A stretch of DNA of 64,000 nucleotides, taken from the NCBI GenBank assembly GCA_006386115.1, contig VFIW01000020.1:496001-560000 (forward strand). The letters are read 5' to 3'. Below, one piece after another: positions 22,143 to 34,040 of the stretch; the first letter of the stretch is position 1, and each line of letters begins with the position of its first letter. The notes under the pieces were generated by a model. The model worked only from the letters and a program-made list of their open reading frames with translations. It was not told the origin of the DNA and did no database searches. The position numbers and the translations under genes are program-made. Source of the DNA: Globisporangium splendens (lineage: Eukaryota; Oomycota; Peronosporomycetes; Pythiales; Pythiaceae).

Positions 22143-23934
22143 CTAGAAGTCCACAAAGCTCGAGTTCGTCGAGCTCCCCCACATGAGCGGGTATCCTGCG
22201 TCTTCAAGTCGCTTCTTGAGCTCAAGCCCGTGGTCGTAGGACTGCGTCTCGACCACACACTTGACGGCGACGTTCGAGACACTCGCGTGCACCCACGCGC
22301 GCTCGTGGTAGATATCCTTCACGCTTACACCGCATTCCCAGAGCAAATTCGCCAGCTGCGCGATGCCACCGGGGCGATCACTCACCGTTGCAACAAAGCG
22401 AACAAGACGGCCGTCAGCGGCAAGTCCTCGCTCAATCACACGACCCAGAACAGGAACATCGATATTACCACCACACAACGGCAGCACCACGCGCTTGCCC
22501 TTGAGTTCTGGGAGCTTGTTGTCGATCAACGCAGCCAGAGAGCACGCACCGCCACCTTCGACGACCACTTTCTCCTTCTCGACCAAGCGCAACACACTCA
22601 GCGCAATCGCTCGCTCGCTGACCGTCACGATCTGATCCACACGGTGTCTTGCGATCTCAAACGCATTCGCGCCAACGCAAGGCACAGCGAGACCGTCTGC
22701 AAGCGTCGGCGACGTTGGGACATTGATGGGGTGACCAGCTTCCAATGCTCCCGTGAAACTGGCGCACAGCTCAGGTTCCACACCCTGCACCACACAAGAA
22801 TGGCAGCATCAAAAGAAGCGTTGCCAAAACGTGAGTACGCTGGTATGCATGCAGTAACAGCCATGCACGCGAGTAAGACGAGAAAACTTACGATCACTTT
22901 GACTTTTGGCGCGAGTGTTTTCACAGCAAGAGCGATGCCGGCGATCAAACCACCGCCACCAACTGGTACCACGATAGCGTCCACGTTTGGTACCTGGTTA
23001 AGGATCTCAATGCCCATCGTACCAGCGCCAGCGATGATATCTGGGTGGTCAAAGCCATTAATGTAGGCAAGACCCTGCAAGTCAAACAACGCAGCATAGC
23101 GATAAACATAAGCATAAGGTCCACACACCAGACCTAGGATATGACAAGCACGTACCTCATCGCGAGCATATTCGTCGGCTTTTTCGCGAGCTTCGAGGAT
23201 GTGCGAGCCATGCAGGATCACGCGTGCACCAAGCTCTTGGCAGCTCGTGATCTTCGTCAATGGCGCAATGTTGGGCATGACGCAGGTGACAGGGATTCCC
23301 AACAACTTGCCATGGTATGCGAGTGCAAGTGCGTGGTTTCCCGCCGAAGCAGCGACAACGCCAATTCGCTTTTGCTCGTCCGTTAACTGCAGCAACGCAT
23401 TGCGCGCGCCACGTTCCTTAAAGCTGTAATTATAGACCGGGTGTGAGTTTTTTCTTGCAATCACTACGCCATACGTATTACCAATTTTCACGTACCTGCC
23501 GGTCATTTGACGGTAATCCTTCTTCAAAAAGATCTCGTACCCCATTCGTTTCGACAGCATTGGCGAGTACTTGCACGACGTCTGCTCAATTCCTATTCGA
23601 ACACGTCACATAGCAAACTCAGCATCTTGTCCTCCAAACTCCATCGTATCCATACAAAACACGTACCATCGCGGATGCGGAAACTCGCCGTGCTCACATC
23701 TTCAAACGATACAGGATCTACAGTTCGCCATCACAATCCATTTCCGCACATTAGCACCATATCACAGCATCAAACATTTGCATCAATCGGATGTGTTCAA
23801 CACACACACACACACGCACCATCAAGGGTCGCAGCGGGTGGAGTCGTCGTCGTGGACATCGTGCGCGCTGCATGTCGGATCGCCGACTGGCGGCGCAGGA
23901 AGGTGCTGGTGAGCAGCGCGCGTTTCGTCAGCAT
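22143..23934 (-). CDS. Threonine dehydratase (PLP enzyme with ACT domain), probably mitochondrial
   Basis: Six exons (23934-23820, 23717-23667, 23592-23496, 23423-23156, 23074-22892, 22784-22143) in phase give 451 residues. The first ~35 residues are Arg/Ser/Thr-rich without acidic residues, fitting a mitochondrial targeting peptide. The PLP lysine lies in SFKERGARN at an exon junction; the phosphate-binding loop is GGGGLIAG, and SAGNHALA is the substrate loop. The C-terminal 90 residues form an ACT domain (VATVSDRPGGIAQL). It deaminates L-threonine to 2-oxobutyrate, the first step of isoleucine synthesis or threonine catabolism. A single ACT domain suggests allosteric control but does not decide between the two roles. 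Confidence 0.92.
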
Positions 23935-24392
23935 CTTGAGGGGAGAGCGCAAATCTGGAAATGACAAGCGGGACCCACGAATAGATCCTTGGATGAGCAG
24001 CACCCTCCACGAAGGCGTCGTCACGGAGCGAACGAATGGCGGAATATGGACAAATCCCTCCCGCACATTCATTCCATCATTCCGAATGATATGATGAGTG
24101 CATGCAAGTTGCAGTTGAATAGAAGGTCCCTTACCCCTCCCATTGAGCAACTTTCTCTTTGCATGTGACAAGCATCCAGCCACTCACAGCCACGCTCTCC
24201 GATGCGCGTCACGCTTTTTCCTTGTGAAATGTGATCTCGTTTACCAAGTTGGAGTTGCTGTTTCAGGGGGTGAGAGACTTTCACTGTATGCTGTTTGAGA
24301 GGTTTCTGGCTGGAAAGGTCGTCATCTAATGCGAGGTTCAACTAACGGTCTTTTGGCGCATTGCTGTCGCAGAGTGCAAGCCGAGTGCGAGC
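23935..24392. promoter_or_regulatory. Intergenic region with perfect 7-bp-arm palindrome
   Basis: About 460 bp between the divergent threonine dehydratase and EF-hand loci. At 24075-24089 an odd palindrome ATCATTC-C-GAATGAT is present, about 140 bp upstream of the dehydratase start, and may be a dimeric factor site. No gene is seen. Confidence 0.35.
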
Positions 24393-27300
24393 ATGTTGAA
24401 GCGCATCGCGAAGGAGGCAACGAAGGCGGCGAGCAGCAGCGGCACCGAGTCGAGTCGTAAGCAAAAGAGACGAGAGTCTGCTGCGCGTAGGCGGAAAGCG
24501 GACTCGAGCAGCGACGCCGAGGTGGAGACGTACAACCGATGTGCACGGTGAAAGGACGACAGTGACGTGGAAGATGATGCGAGTAGTGACGGTAGTGCGT
24601 ATGTGCGTCAGAAGACGACAGCCGAGAAGAAGAAGCGACAGGGTGCGAACAGCAGTAGCGGAGAGGACAACAATGGAGGTGATCGCCGCAACGATGCAGG
24701 AGGGACGACGTCATCGACCGATACACCACGGACCACGAAAAATACAAATCGGTTTACGAAGAACCTGCAGAACAAACTCAAGCGCATGTGGAATGCCGGT
24801 GAGATGAAGCGCACGCCTTTGCTGGAGATCACGACGATCGAAGCAGTGTATAGCGCGATGCATGGGAAGGACAAGAAGCGAGTGCGCGCAGAGCTCCTCG
24901 AGATGTTTGCGCGGTACGACAAAGAGGAAACGGGACGAATCGGTGACACGCGGTTACTGTACGAAAAACGAGAGCGAAACAAGCAACTGCCGAAACCGAC
25001 GACGAAGCAAAAGAATCTTCCCTGTCTGAATCATCTTCGACAACGGCGCGGAAGAAAAAGCGTGCTGCTTCGAACAGTAGGCAAAGGAATGAACGACAAA
25101 TATCTGCTGTCTCTGAACACTTGCATCGCAGTAAAAGACGGTCTCGCTCTCGTTCAAAGGCGCGGTCTCAACATCCCTTTTTGTCAACTGCCTCACCTGT
25201 ACGCTCAAAACACCGGAGTTCATCAAGGGACCACACGAGAAGCCGTCGCCTAACCAAATCAAGTCTTCGCGCAAATCAAAGCGCGCAACCACTGGTAAAA
25301 CCAAACAAAGGGGTTCAAGTTCGTCCGCTGAATCCGACAACAGCAACAGTTCTCAGTCGTCAGGGCTCGACATGAAACAACTTCGAAGAATTAAGAAAGG
25401 GTTTCACACTCGTGGGTGGGATGAAGGCGATCAAGTTGTGGATGGCGACACTGAAGAGGAATACGGTTACGAGGATCAAGTCAGAAGCCACTCAGACCGA
25501 GAGTATGACAAACATTTGAAACGATCGTTGCGCCGAGTGTTTGATGTCTTTGACTTGGACCAGAGTGACACTATCGAGAAAAAGGAGCTCAGCCACGTCC
25601 TCCGAGCTCTGGAACACGAATTCACAACAGATGAGCTTGATGCAGAGATGGCGCGGGCTGATCTTGACCAAAATGGCCGACTCGACTTTCAAGAGTTCAT
25701 CGCTTTTGTGAAGCGACAGCTTGTTCAAAAGCAATTCTTGCTTTCAAAGCAGCGAGAGATGGAAATTCGTCAGGCATTTCAGTCCCTCGACAACGACAAA
25801 AATGGTGTGTTGGATGAGAAAGAATTTGAGTATTTGATTTATAAGATTCTCGGTGTCGAACTGTCGGTCGAGGAACAAGATGCGCTGTCGGATTTTGTAG
25901 ATGAGAATGGCGACGGAAACATCAACGAAGATGAGTTCATCGCATTCATGAAAGTCATGGAAGAGTTTTGCAAAATCCAAGGAAGCAAAGCAAAGTGGAG
26001 TCGATTCTTAGCAAGTCTAGACGGCACCTCCAAGTTGGCACTTTCAGCAATGGAGAAATTGGTTCGAGGAGCTCCGATTGATTTGGACAAGAATCTGCTC
26101 ATGTTTTTCGGCGTTCCAACCAATTTTCGCCCTGCAATCTCATCTGCGACTACGTGCCGCGCTTTGCAAGATAACACGTTGGAGCGAGCTCTTTCCTTTC
26201 CATCGCCCCAAATGATTGTCGCTCTCACACAGGATCCGACCCAAAAAGTGCCAGACAAGAAAGATAGGGCAAGATTCGCTCTCACTGCGAAAAAAGACGC
26301 TGATGCCAGCGATGAGATCTTTCTGTTGCAGCAGGTCGAGAGTTGGCAGTCACACGCAGTGGTATTGCTGAAGCGAGCAGCTGGAGTGCCAAAACCATTT
26401 GATACTCGTGAAGAAGATGTTCTGAAGCGCTGCGTTCATGTCTGCCTATTCCAAGAGCAAGAGGAGATGCATGCAAAACTGGCAAAGAACAGGCGAAAGA
26501 AAGAGCACAAACAACCTGCGGCTGGAGGAGGTACTGTTATTGGGAATGTTCACGAGATACCAGTATTTTGGCATCCAGGGGAAGAAGGCGTTTGGGAATT
26601 TTCAGAGAAAGCAACGAAACAAGACAAGTACAAGTTTTTGGTTCGAACCGACACTGTCAACGATCATTTGCACCTGCTAGCGGAGTTTATCGTGCATCTG
26701 CATATGGCAAAGCGCGAAGAAAGGAGGAAAGGAAGGAGAAAGCACACAGCGAGTGATCGCGCGTGAGAAGCAACAGCAGACAATGGAGATGCCAGATCTG
26801 AGACACGTGAGATGGTGTGTTGTTGGTCTACTCGCGAGACGTGCAGACGTATTTCGGGTTCAGCAAAAGCTATGGGGAGGAACAACGCATACCCCTGTTG
26901 ACATTGAACATGATGAGATTCTTCGACGACAAACCGGGTGGAGAGCACTGACGAACGCCTTCAAGAAACCGTCGCCACATGCGATGGGCATCAAAAGCGT
27001 ACCTGTTGATAAACTGCCAGAGGTTAGGCGTTGCGTGTGAGCCAGTGCTAAAGATCTTGCCGCGAATCATTGATGACCATGAAGCTTTATCTATTTTTCG
27101 GCGTGCTTTCGACATGGAGATGCTGTCGTTGAAGTCGACAGAGGTACACCGCCAAGGTGCCGTTTCAGCATTGTGTCAGCGTTAACTCTTATCCTTGTTG
27201 CTTGCGTTCTTCTTTTGTGAATACCATGAGCAGGGTCGTCAAACAAAGTTTCAGGATCTGGTTCTTCGAATGTGGTCATCACAGGTTCACTGGTGAGAGA

Positions 27301-27900
27301 ATCTGCCGTCGTCTGTGCTGCTTCAAAGTACTGCGATCAATCCAGCAGCGTCGAGAAGGTTTTCTGCTCCGGGACTCGCGCCTAAACCTGCTCAACCGTT
27401 GCTGTCACCGTCGACATCCTCCCGAGTGCTGGCCAAACCAAACAGAACAAATAGTGGGCGATCTGTCTCTGTGGTCTCGTCGTCTCCAGCAATGGATGTG
27501 CGCACGAAGTTGCTCCAGATCTCTGCCCAAGGGTACGTTTCTTCTTCCAATAGACCATTGTACTATTACCGTTGTTTACAAATTGCTTACAGTTGTGGTT
27601 TCCATTTGCTAAGCGAACGAAAACCTGCTCAGCAAACTACGTTTCCAAGACATGCGCATTGCATCCACACCATTCCACGTTCGCCAAGTGGCATTTGAGC
27701 GGATGCTGTAACAGCACCCCAACGTTGGGCTCGAGCGAGCCCGTATGCATCCGGAATGGCATTGCTATCCTGCCATTATGCAGCACTCTTTGTTCGCGTG
27801 TAGCGTTGAAGTTCCTCGCACTCGAATTGCTGATCCTCCAAGAAAGGGTGCGTTGAAGTTCAAGACTGATGGTCTTTTTGATTGGCGTCGCGAAAAGGTT
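24393..27900 (+). pseudogene. Broken gene for a large EF-hand protein with a Ser/Arg-rich N-terminal part
   Basis: Coding-like sequence continues across this 3.5 kb but jumps between frames. It opens at ATG 24393, meets an in-frame TGA at 24549-24551, then continues in the same frame with acidic Ser-rich sequence to about 24950. Ser/Arg-rich coding moves to a second frame (about 24953-25240) and then to a third. The third frame is clean from about 25243 to 26766 and holds four EF-hands at about 25546, 25660, 25790 and 25900 with canonical D-x-D/N-x-N/S-G loops. Beyond 26766 coding character alternates among frames (for example 26838-26945, 26979-27150, 27315-27530, 27615-27900) with further stops such as TAA at 27709. 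Introns cannot explain this: the needed ones would be 14-44 nt, far below the 65-120 nt seen here. Function unknown; calcium-binding, perhaps cytoskeletal. Confidence 0.7.
25372..26766 (+). CDS. Longest intact reading frame of the EF-hand locus (464 residues)
   Basis: This is the one long clean frame inside the damaged EF-hand locus. Its first 180 residues hold two EF-hand pairs, with loops reading DLDQSDTIEKKE, DLDQNGRLDFQE, DNDKNGVLDEKE and DENGDGNINEDE; all four have acidic residues at positions 1, 3 and 12 and should bind calcium. The remaining ~280 residues are mixed helical with Lys-rich ends and match nothing I recognise. It may be expressed as a shortened calcium-binding protein, or may simply be the part of a dead gene without a lesion yet. 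Confidence 0.55.
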   Translation: MKQLRRIKKGFHTRGWDEGDQVVDGDTEEEYGYEDQVRSHSDREYDKHLKRSLRRVFDVFDLDQSDTIEKKELSHVLRALEHEFTTDELDAEMARADLDQNGRLDFQEFIAFVKRQLVQKQFLLSKQREMEIRQAFQSLDNDKNGVLDEKEFEYLIYKILGVELSVEEQDALSDFVDENGDGNINEDEFIAFMKVMEEFCKIQGSKAKWSRFLASLDGTSKLALSAMEKLVRGAPIDLDKNLLMFFGVPTNFRPAISSATTCRALQDNTLERALSFPSPQMIVALTQDPTQKVPDKKDRARFALTAKKDADASDEIFLLQQVESWQSHAVVLLKRAAGVPKPFDTREEDVLKRCVHVCLFQEQEEMHAKLAKNRRKKEHKQPAAGGGTVIGNVHEIPVFWHPGEEGVWEFSEKATKQDKYKFLVRTDTVNDHLHLLAEFIVHLHMAKREERRKGRRKHTASDRA

Positions 27901-28067
27901 TCTTCTTGTCTATGATTGGCAGAAATGATGTGCTTGTGGGAATCAGATTGGTGGAAACCATCCACTCCCTCCCATCGTCCGTTGAGTGAACCGCTCGCCT
28001 CAGACAATCTCGTCCGCTCCACCAACGTGGTGGGTGACGTCGTGGGGAGCACGAGCATTGCGTCACT

Positions 28068-28082
28068 TGATCATTTCCCTCG
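28068..28082 (+). promoter_or_regulatory. Initiator-like element upstream of the MBOAT gene
   Basis: ATCATTTCCCTCGTC matches the initiator half (TCATTYYNC) of the oomycete core promoter and lies about 25-40 bp before the ATG at 28106. Confidence 0.35.
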
Positions 28083-28105
28083 TCCGCACACGCAGCCGCA
28101 GTACG

Positions 28106-30504
28106 ATGGTGGAGATCTTCCGCGGTCCCGTGGACCAAATCGCGCTCAATGAGGGCTTCCCAGTCAATGGCTTCCGCTTGATGGTCGCGCTCGCCACGTG
28201 CAGCATCGTGGCGCCGCTCATCCATTTGGCTCGCTCGGAGAATGCGCGTACGTTTTAACGCCGGTTGAGTTGTCGTCACTGCTTGCCCGTGGGGGTATTT
28301 GATTGAGCCCTAGCCTAATGAATCCTTTGCTTTGTGTTGTTGTGATGGAAATGCAGGTCACGTGTTCAATATCGTTTTCGGTATCGCTGCGGGCGTGTTC
28401 GTGTTTGACTACGCTGTGCTCCACACCGTGGGCACTGCGCTCGTCGTCTACTTGCTCATGCTGGTTGCACCACGGTACGGTCGCTGGATGGTTTAGTACT
28501 GGATTTCTATGAATGCAATAGGCGGACACTGACTGTGTTGACATGTGACCTGTTACTCTGTGTTGCGTAGAAAACTCGTGGGCAGAATCGTGCTCTTGGG
28601 CTTGCTGGCGTACCTCGTGGGTTGGTGCGTATGGCATTTCCTCTTTGTAGCATCTTTGCGTATGCGGATAAATTGGACTAATGATTGCTCTCGTATGCTT
28701 ACACGTACAACACAGCCACTACTACCGCGAGTTTTACAGCCCCGACATTGTGTGGGACTCGGCGCAGATGATCTTGACGCTCAAGCTGTCCGCCGTCGCG
28801 ATCAATTACAGTGACGGCATCGTGCCAAAGGAGAAGAAGACGACCGCAATGGTCAAGAACGAACTGTTGGAGATCCCTGCGCTGCTCCCATACTTTGGTA
28901 CGTTGTTGCTTGTGTGTGTTGAAAGTTTAAAACTACACGAGAAGTAATCGACTTATCATATCCACACGTGTGTGTTTGTCCCCTCAGGTTTCATCTTTTT
29001 CTTCCCAACGTACCTCGCTGGTCCAGCGTTCGAGTACAAAGATTACATCAACTGGATGCGAGTAGGTTTGCCCCCAAAGTGTCCCTGGTTTGCAATTGCG
29101 CGAGTACATTTAAATGCTAATCGGTGGCTTTTTGTAGGAAATCCGAGTGGCTCCATTAACCGTTCACCTTCGCAACTTTTTCGTCATTGTGGTACGTTGT
29201 ATGGATATTTTTCGTCACCACATGATGTATGCATCTCTGACACACAATTACGTCTGTCGCCATGTAGATCTCTGCGGCTGGTTTCTTCGCATCGCTCGAG
29301 CTCCCAGTGGATCAAATCGACTCGCCTGACTTTTACCCGGATTCGCCGTGGGCTCTTCGCTGCTTGTTCATGTGCTTCCGCATCATGCTCTTCCGATTCC
29401 GTTTTGTAAGTCATGCTACTTCCTGCCAATGTATCAAAGGGGCAAAATGGTGTGACTGGTTCTTGTTCTTCGATTTGTAGTACATTGCGTGGTCTCTCGC
29501 TGAAGCCGCCAGCGCTATTGCTGGTGTTGGATACGTGGCCAAGACGGGCAAATGGTGAGTTGTTCGGCGCTAGTACTGACATTCGAAGAATTTTTACGTT
29601 GGTTGCGTGATCGTTGACTTGTTTTTGGTGTGCATTCGTGTTAGGAATGGTATCACCAACAACGACATTCTTTGCGTCGAGCTGCCAACGACCTTCCGCG
29701 TTGGTATCAACAACTGGAACATGGGTGTCGCCCGATGGATCAATACCTGTACGTATCATCCTCCAAAGCCTCTCTCCCGTATGGACCTGAGTGTCTAGGA
29801 ATTGACGTTTACTCTTTTTTTCTTCCCACCAGACATCTACCAGCGCGTTGGTCTCTCGAAGTCAGGCAAGCCAGGAATCATCTCGACCATGATCTCGTTC
29901 TTTGTGAGCGCGTTGTGGCATGTAAGTGTTTAATGCAATTCATATTGACCACAAAGTGTAGGCACTTGCTGCAAACGTATTCTAATTTACCATTCATATG
30001 TATTCCTCGCCAACCACCTTTGCAGGGTCTCTCGCCAGGCTACTACTTGTTCTTCATCCTCGGTGGCTTCTACATTGAAGTTGGAAAGCGTATGTTTACT
30101 TGCCCTTGCTGTCCTCGCGGTGATGACGATTCACTCATCATTTAACAATTTGTTTGTCTTTTGCTCATCCTGCAGAACTTCGTCGCCGTTTGCGTCCATA
30201 CTTCCACTACACGGAAGACCGCAACATGTACCCCCACGCGATTTTCCTGAGCTACTTCAAAGGCCAGTCGCACCCGCTCGCGTTTTTCTACGATCTCGCG
30301 GGTCTCATCGGTACGTGGATCGCGATGCAATACGCAGGCGTGGCGTTCGAGATTTTGGATGTGCGTCGCTGCCTTCGTATCTGGGCGTCGTGGTATTTTT
30401 TGCCGCACGCGATCAGCGTCGGCTTGCTGGTGCTCTTCGCCGTGTTCCCTCCACGTCGCGCTCCTTCGTCGGCGGCGAAGGATGCCAAGCCAAAGGCTGA
30501 ATAG
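28106..30504 (+). CDS. MBOAT-family lysophospholipid acyltransferase
   Basis: Twelve exons in phase give 473 residues (28106-28247, 28357-28474, 28571-28624, 28716-28897, 28988-29061, 29138-29191, 29268-29405, 29481-29554, 29645-29748, 29833-29921, 30026-30089, 30176-30504). The translation is mostly hydrophobic with eight or more predicted membrane helices. The MBOAT active-site pair is present: asparagine in the block WNMGVARWINTY and histidine in SALWHGLSPGYYL, 40-50 residues later. The FPTYLAGPAFEYKDY block is typical of the LPCAT/LPEAT (MBOAT1/2/5, yeast Ale1) group, which re-acylates lysophospholipids with acyl-CoA in the ER. The C-terminus is basic (Lys/Ala-rich), as in ER membrane proteins. 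It is the most intron-rich gene in the window. Head-group specificity cannot be read from sequence. Confidence 0.9.
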
Positions 30505-30715
30505 GTCAGTGGAAGATATCCATTGACGCAATAGAGGGGAAATGCTTATGATCATGTCTGCGCTATCAGGTGCTGGCGTCGTTAAACCAAAACCCAACGC
30601 AACTTCAATGCCGGTGAATACAGCTTTGGTTGTTGGATGCCTGCTTTTTGCATGTGCTTTGTTTTCCACTTTTGGATGATTTGAGCTACATTGAGAAGAC
30701 ACTGACTGTTTCTAT
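30505..30715. other. MBOAT 3' flank
   Basis: Short AT-rich 3' flank between the acyltransferase stop and the CCDC81-like fragment; no gene seen. Confidence 0.5.
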
Positions 30716-31015
30716 TAGGGGGTGCGCATTGCGACGTTTTTGCGTTTACAACTGGGAAACATGCGGAACCAGCCAATGATGCGGTCCGTGTTCCTGCTGT
30801 CCGATACATTTATCAAGACCTACGTCGCGAGCGCCGCGCTCTCAATCGCGTCCAATTTCGAGACGCCTTGTCTCGAAGAAGCGGTGTGTCTGTGGTGCTC
30901 GACCCGATGAAGTTCCCGTGCGCGCTTGAGGACGAAATTGCGCAGTCCATGCTGGAGAGTCCGCAGTCGTCGCTGTTGGGCAACCTTGCGGACTTTGAGA
31001 TCCCTCCAGTATGTT
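30716..31015 (+). pseudogene. 3' fragment of a CCDC81-like gene
   Basis: This segment is homologous to the second exon of the CCDC81-like gene at 48.7 kb. 30716-30825 matches about 48925-49045, including the intron acceptor TCTATTAGGGGGTG and the block MRPVFLLSDTFI; an internal deletion of about 150 bp follows; then 30830-31010 matches about 49205-49365, including the block DPMKF-R-ALEDEIA. It lacks exon 1 upstream and the coiled-coil end downstream, and the frame breaks (stop near 30909). It is therefore a dead partial duplicate. Homology across the splice acceptor shows it arose by DNA duplication rather than from mRNA. Confidence 0.75.
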
Positions 31016-31190
31016 GTCGACTACGTACGTCAACTTTAACCCGGAGGACCATCGACGAACCAACAAAGAGCTCGCAATGTGGTGGTGCATGCATGACATC
31101 ATGCAACGCAGTTTCTTTTATTTGATTCAAATACATACATGCCAAAGCTCTAGTTATCGCCTATCTTTACGACCAGCGCGTGTTGACTTT

Positions 31191-33498
31191 CTATCGTCGA
31201 AAGCGCGGGTTTCTGCCCGGGTTGGCAAGCTTCAGGTCGCCCACGCCGCGCTTCTTTCGTCGCTCATTCGTCGCATCCCCGTCACGTGCAGCCTCGCGTT
31301 CCCGCTGTCGCTCTTGCTTGCGCAGGTCGCTCTGCGGGATGAACGACATCTCGCGCATGTAGCCGCCGCCAGCCTTTTCTTCCTTTTTGAACGCACTGCG
31401 CTCCTTCTCGCGCACGCGCTCGAGCTTGACGCGCTCCGAGAGCGGCAGCTTGGCGAGCTGCTTCTTCTCCTTTTGCGCCGCGCGGTCCTTGGTCGAGCCA
31501 AAGTCCATGAGGTCGCCCACCTTCTCGCCCTTGGCGATCTCGTAGAACTTTGGCTTTCGGTTTGCTGATGCTGCTGCTGGTTGAGCATTACTCTTGGCAC
31601 CACCAAGTCGCTGACGCTGCTTGCTGTTGCCCTCCTCTTCGTCTTCAGAAGAGGATTCGTCGCTCGGTCGGCCCTCGACTTCGTCGTCGTCCGAGACTAG
31701 ATCAAAGCGGCCGCCCACCGCATCGTCTTCGTTATCGTCATCAGTACCAGCATCGCTGTCCATGTCTTCCTTCTTCTGCTTCTTTGCGGCATTCGGGTGC
31801 AGCAGCTTGTACGTGTCGTGGTCCTCGTCGACCTCAAAGTCCTTGGACGTGAACATGCGCGAGAAACGGTCATCGCCAAGCGGATTGGCAAACGCATCAC
31901 CAGCAGTGTGGTCGTCCTCATGATCCTCCCCTTCGTCGTCACTGCCGTTCTTCTTGTTCTTGTTCTTGTTCTTGTCCTTAGACGACAGCAACCGCTCGGC
32001 GACCGCGCGATTGACCTTGGGCAACCGCCGCTGGATCGTAATGCGGTTGCTCTGCTTGGCCTCCAGCTTGGCCTGCAACTTCTCCTTGCGCCACTTGTCG
32101 TACGCAAACGGCTCGGCGATCGCCTTGACCTTGGCGTGCAGCCGCGCGTCCATGAAGAACCCGTGCATGTACGCCTTGAGCAGCGGCGTGCCGATCATGT
32201 GCTCCAAACCGAATGACAGCAGCTCCTTGCGCGTGACGAACTTGTAGTCGTCGTACACGGTCGACTGCGCTTCTTCCTCGAGCTCCTCCGTGAGCGAATC
32301 GAGAAATGAGCACCACTTTGGCGCGATACCCAGCTCCGGGAGGTAGTACGACATCACGCGCTCCTGCTCCCCAGCCACGAGCAGCACGCCCGACTTGCCC
32401 TGCGAACCCTCGACGAGGCACACGTCGCGCACCTCCGACGGCGTCTCAACGTTCGTGAAGATCTCGCCGTCGCGCTTGTCCCAGATCTTGATCACCTTGG
32501 CGTCCGACGAGATCACCTTCTTCGAGTAATCATGGAACTTCAAGTCGATGATCGGCAGTCCGTACTGGTGCGACTTCTGCAAGAGCGGCTTGGACGAGCG
32601 CAGGTCGTACAGCATACAATGGCCGTTCGACGTGCCGACGCCGAACGTCAGACCGTCGTCGTCAAACTCCAACGCCGTCACCTGCACAGGAGCCTCGTCG
32701 AAAGAAGACGCGCTGACGCCACCGGCGTACGCTGCAATGCCGTCCAGAATGCCTACGCGGCGCTGGCTTCTCGTGTCCCAGCACTCGACCGTGCCGTCTT
32801 CGCAGCCGACACCGAGCATCTGATGGATCGGGTTGAGTTTCACGACATTCGCAGCCGGCGCGCTCAGCTCGAGCGGCGCAAGGAAGCGACCCTGGTCCAG
32901 ATTCACGCGGTACACGTCGGTGCCAGAGGCGGCAACGTAGATGTCGCAGTTCTCGCGGTGGTAGCACATATCGCGTCCGAACTTGGGGATGCGCAGGCTG
33001 TAGTGGGTTCCGTACGGCGCATGGAACGTCAGGTTGCGGTCGGTCTGCAAAAAGCACAGTTTGCCGAAATCCTGTGACAGGATCTCCAGCTGCACGACCT
33101 CCGCGTCGAGACGGCGCTCGAACTTCATACTCAGGTCGCGCACGTCAAACACCTTGACGGTCGGCGGGTACATGCCCGTCGCGACGATGAAGTTGCCGTC
33201 GCCCGACATCTTGACGCGCTGCGAGCCCGACGCAAAGTGGAAATCCTGCAGTAACTCGATGCGGCGTCTGTAATCTGCATATATACACACACGGCACCAT
33301 ACCAACAGGCGAAAACACACACGTCAGTCAGTCTGTCGCACGCTTTATGCCACGTTCCAGAGCGTTGGCCACGTTCGCACCTTCATCCTTCGACAGCGCC
33401 TTCTTGGTCTTCTCGGCGATCCACTGCGGGAGCGTCTTGCCGGACGCGAGGTTGTAGATCTTCACGCCATTGAGCGATGTCGCAGCGAGCGCAGCCAT
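31191..33498 (-). CDS. NOL10: NOL10/Enp2 nucleolar WD40 ribosome-biogenesis protein
   Basis: Two exons (33498-33342 and 33274-31191) give 746 residues. The N-terminus (SLNGVKIYNLASGKTLPQW) and the following RRRIELLQDF match the NOL10/Enp2 family closely, as do FERRLDAEV, IPKFGRDMCYH, QYGLPI, KWCSFLDSLTEELEE, STVYDDYKFV and LLKAYMHGFFMD. The first ~360 residues form the WD40 propeller; the middle is helical; the C-terminal 250 residues alternate acidic Ser/Asp/Glu runs with basic KKEKKQ stretches and end in a basic, Arg-rich tail, as usual for nucleolar proteins. Enp2 is a component of the small-subunit processome and works in 18S rRNA maturation. Length is close to the family norm. The donor used (C|GTGCGA) avoids an in-frame TGA a few codons later. 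Confidence 0.95.
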
Positions 33499-34040
33499 CT
33501 TCACACGCGAACGACTATTATTCGCCTTCCTTGAGCAAGCGCCACTGACGACGTTTCGCTTCAGCTGAAAATCTGCACCAGGAAGCAAACTCCGTTGGTT
33601 CGTATCCACCCAACTCTGAAAAAGCGTGGGTGCCGAAAATGGCGTGGCCCACGCTATCCTCAACGACTCGTTATTTATGGGAGAGAACACGCAATTTGCG
33701 TGACTGCTTCAACTGTAACCCATAAAGTAGTAATCGGTTCATTCAGTTGATCATGGGTTATCTGCCTAGGGTTCGGGTTTTCTGTTTTTTGGTGTCTTTA
33801 TGGAGAGGGGGCAATGTCCGTGTAGAAAGAAAGACACAAGACGAGTAGTTTTTAAACACTGGTTTAAAGAACAGTTTTGAACAATCGTCAATTTTGCGAT
33901 TTTGGAACTGTGATAAAAGTTCAACTTTTGTGTCCATGTGTGGAAATGGAAATTCATGCATTGCGAGCGACACACGATCTCTGTTCGCTCACTGATTTCC
34001 AAAGCGTACAGATCTCTCAATGCGCGTGGTGTAGTAAGTG
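33499..34040. promoter_or_regulatory. NOL10 upstream region and 3' flank of the channel gene
   Basis: About 540 bp without a gene. A GTGGCCCAC element sits at about 33644-33652, roughly 150 bp upstream of the NOL10 start; related elements occur upstream of the methyltransferase and CRAL-TRIO genes. The remainder is AT-rich and featureless to my eye. Confidence 0.4.

Noticed and set aside
24950..25260. Introns as the reason for frame changes in the EF-hand gene
   Set aside because: The frame-restoring introns would be only 14-44 nt, lack pyrimidine tracts and leave other stops unexplained; real introns in the window are about 65-120 nt.
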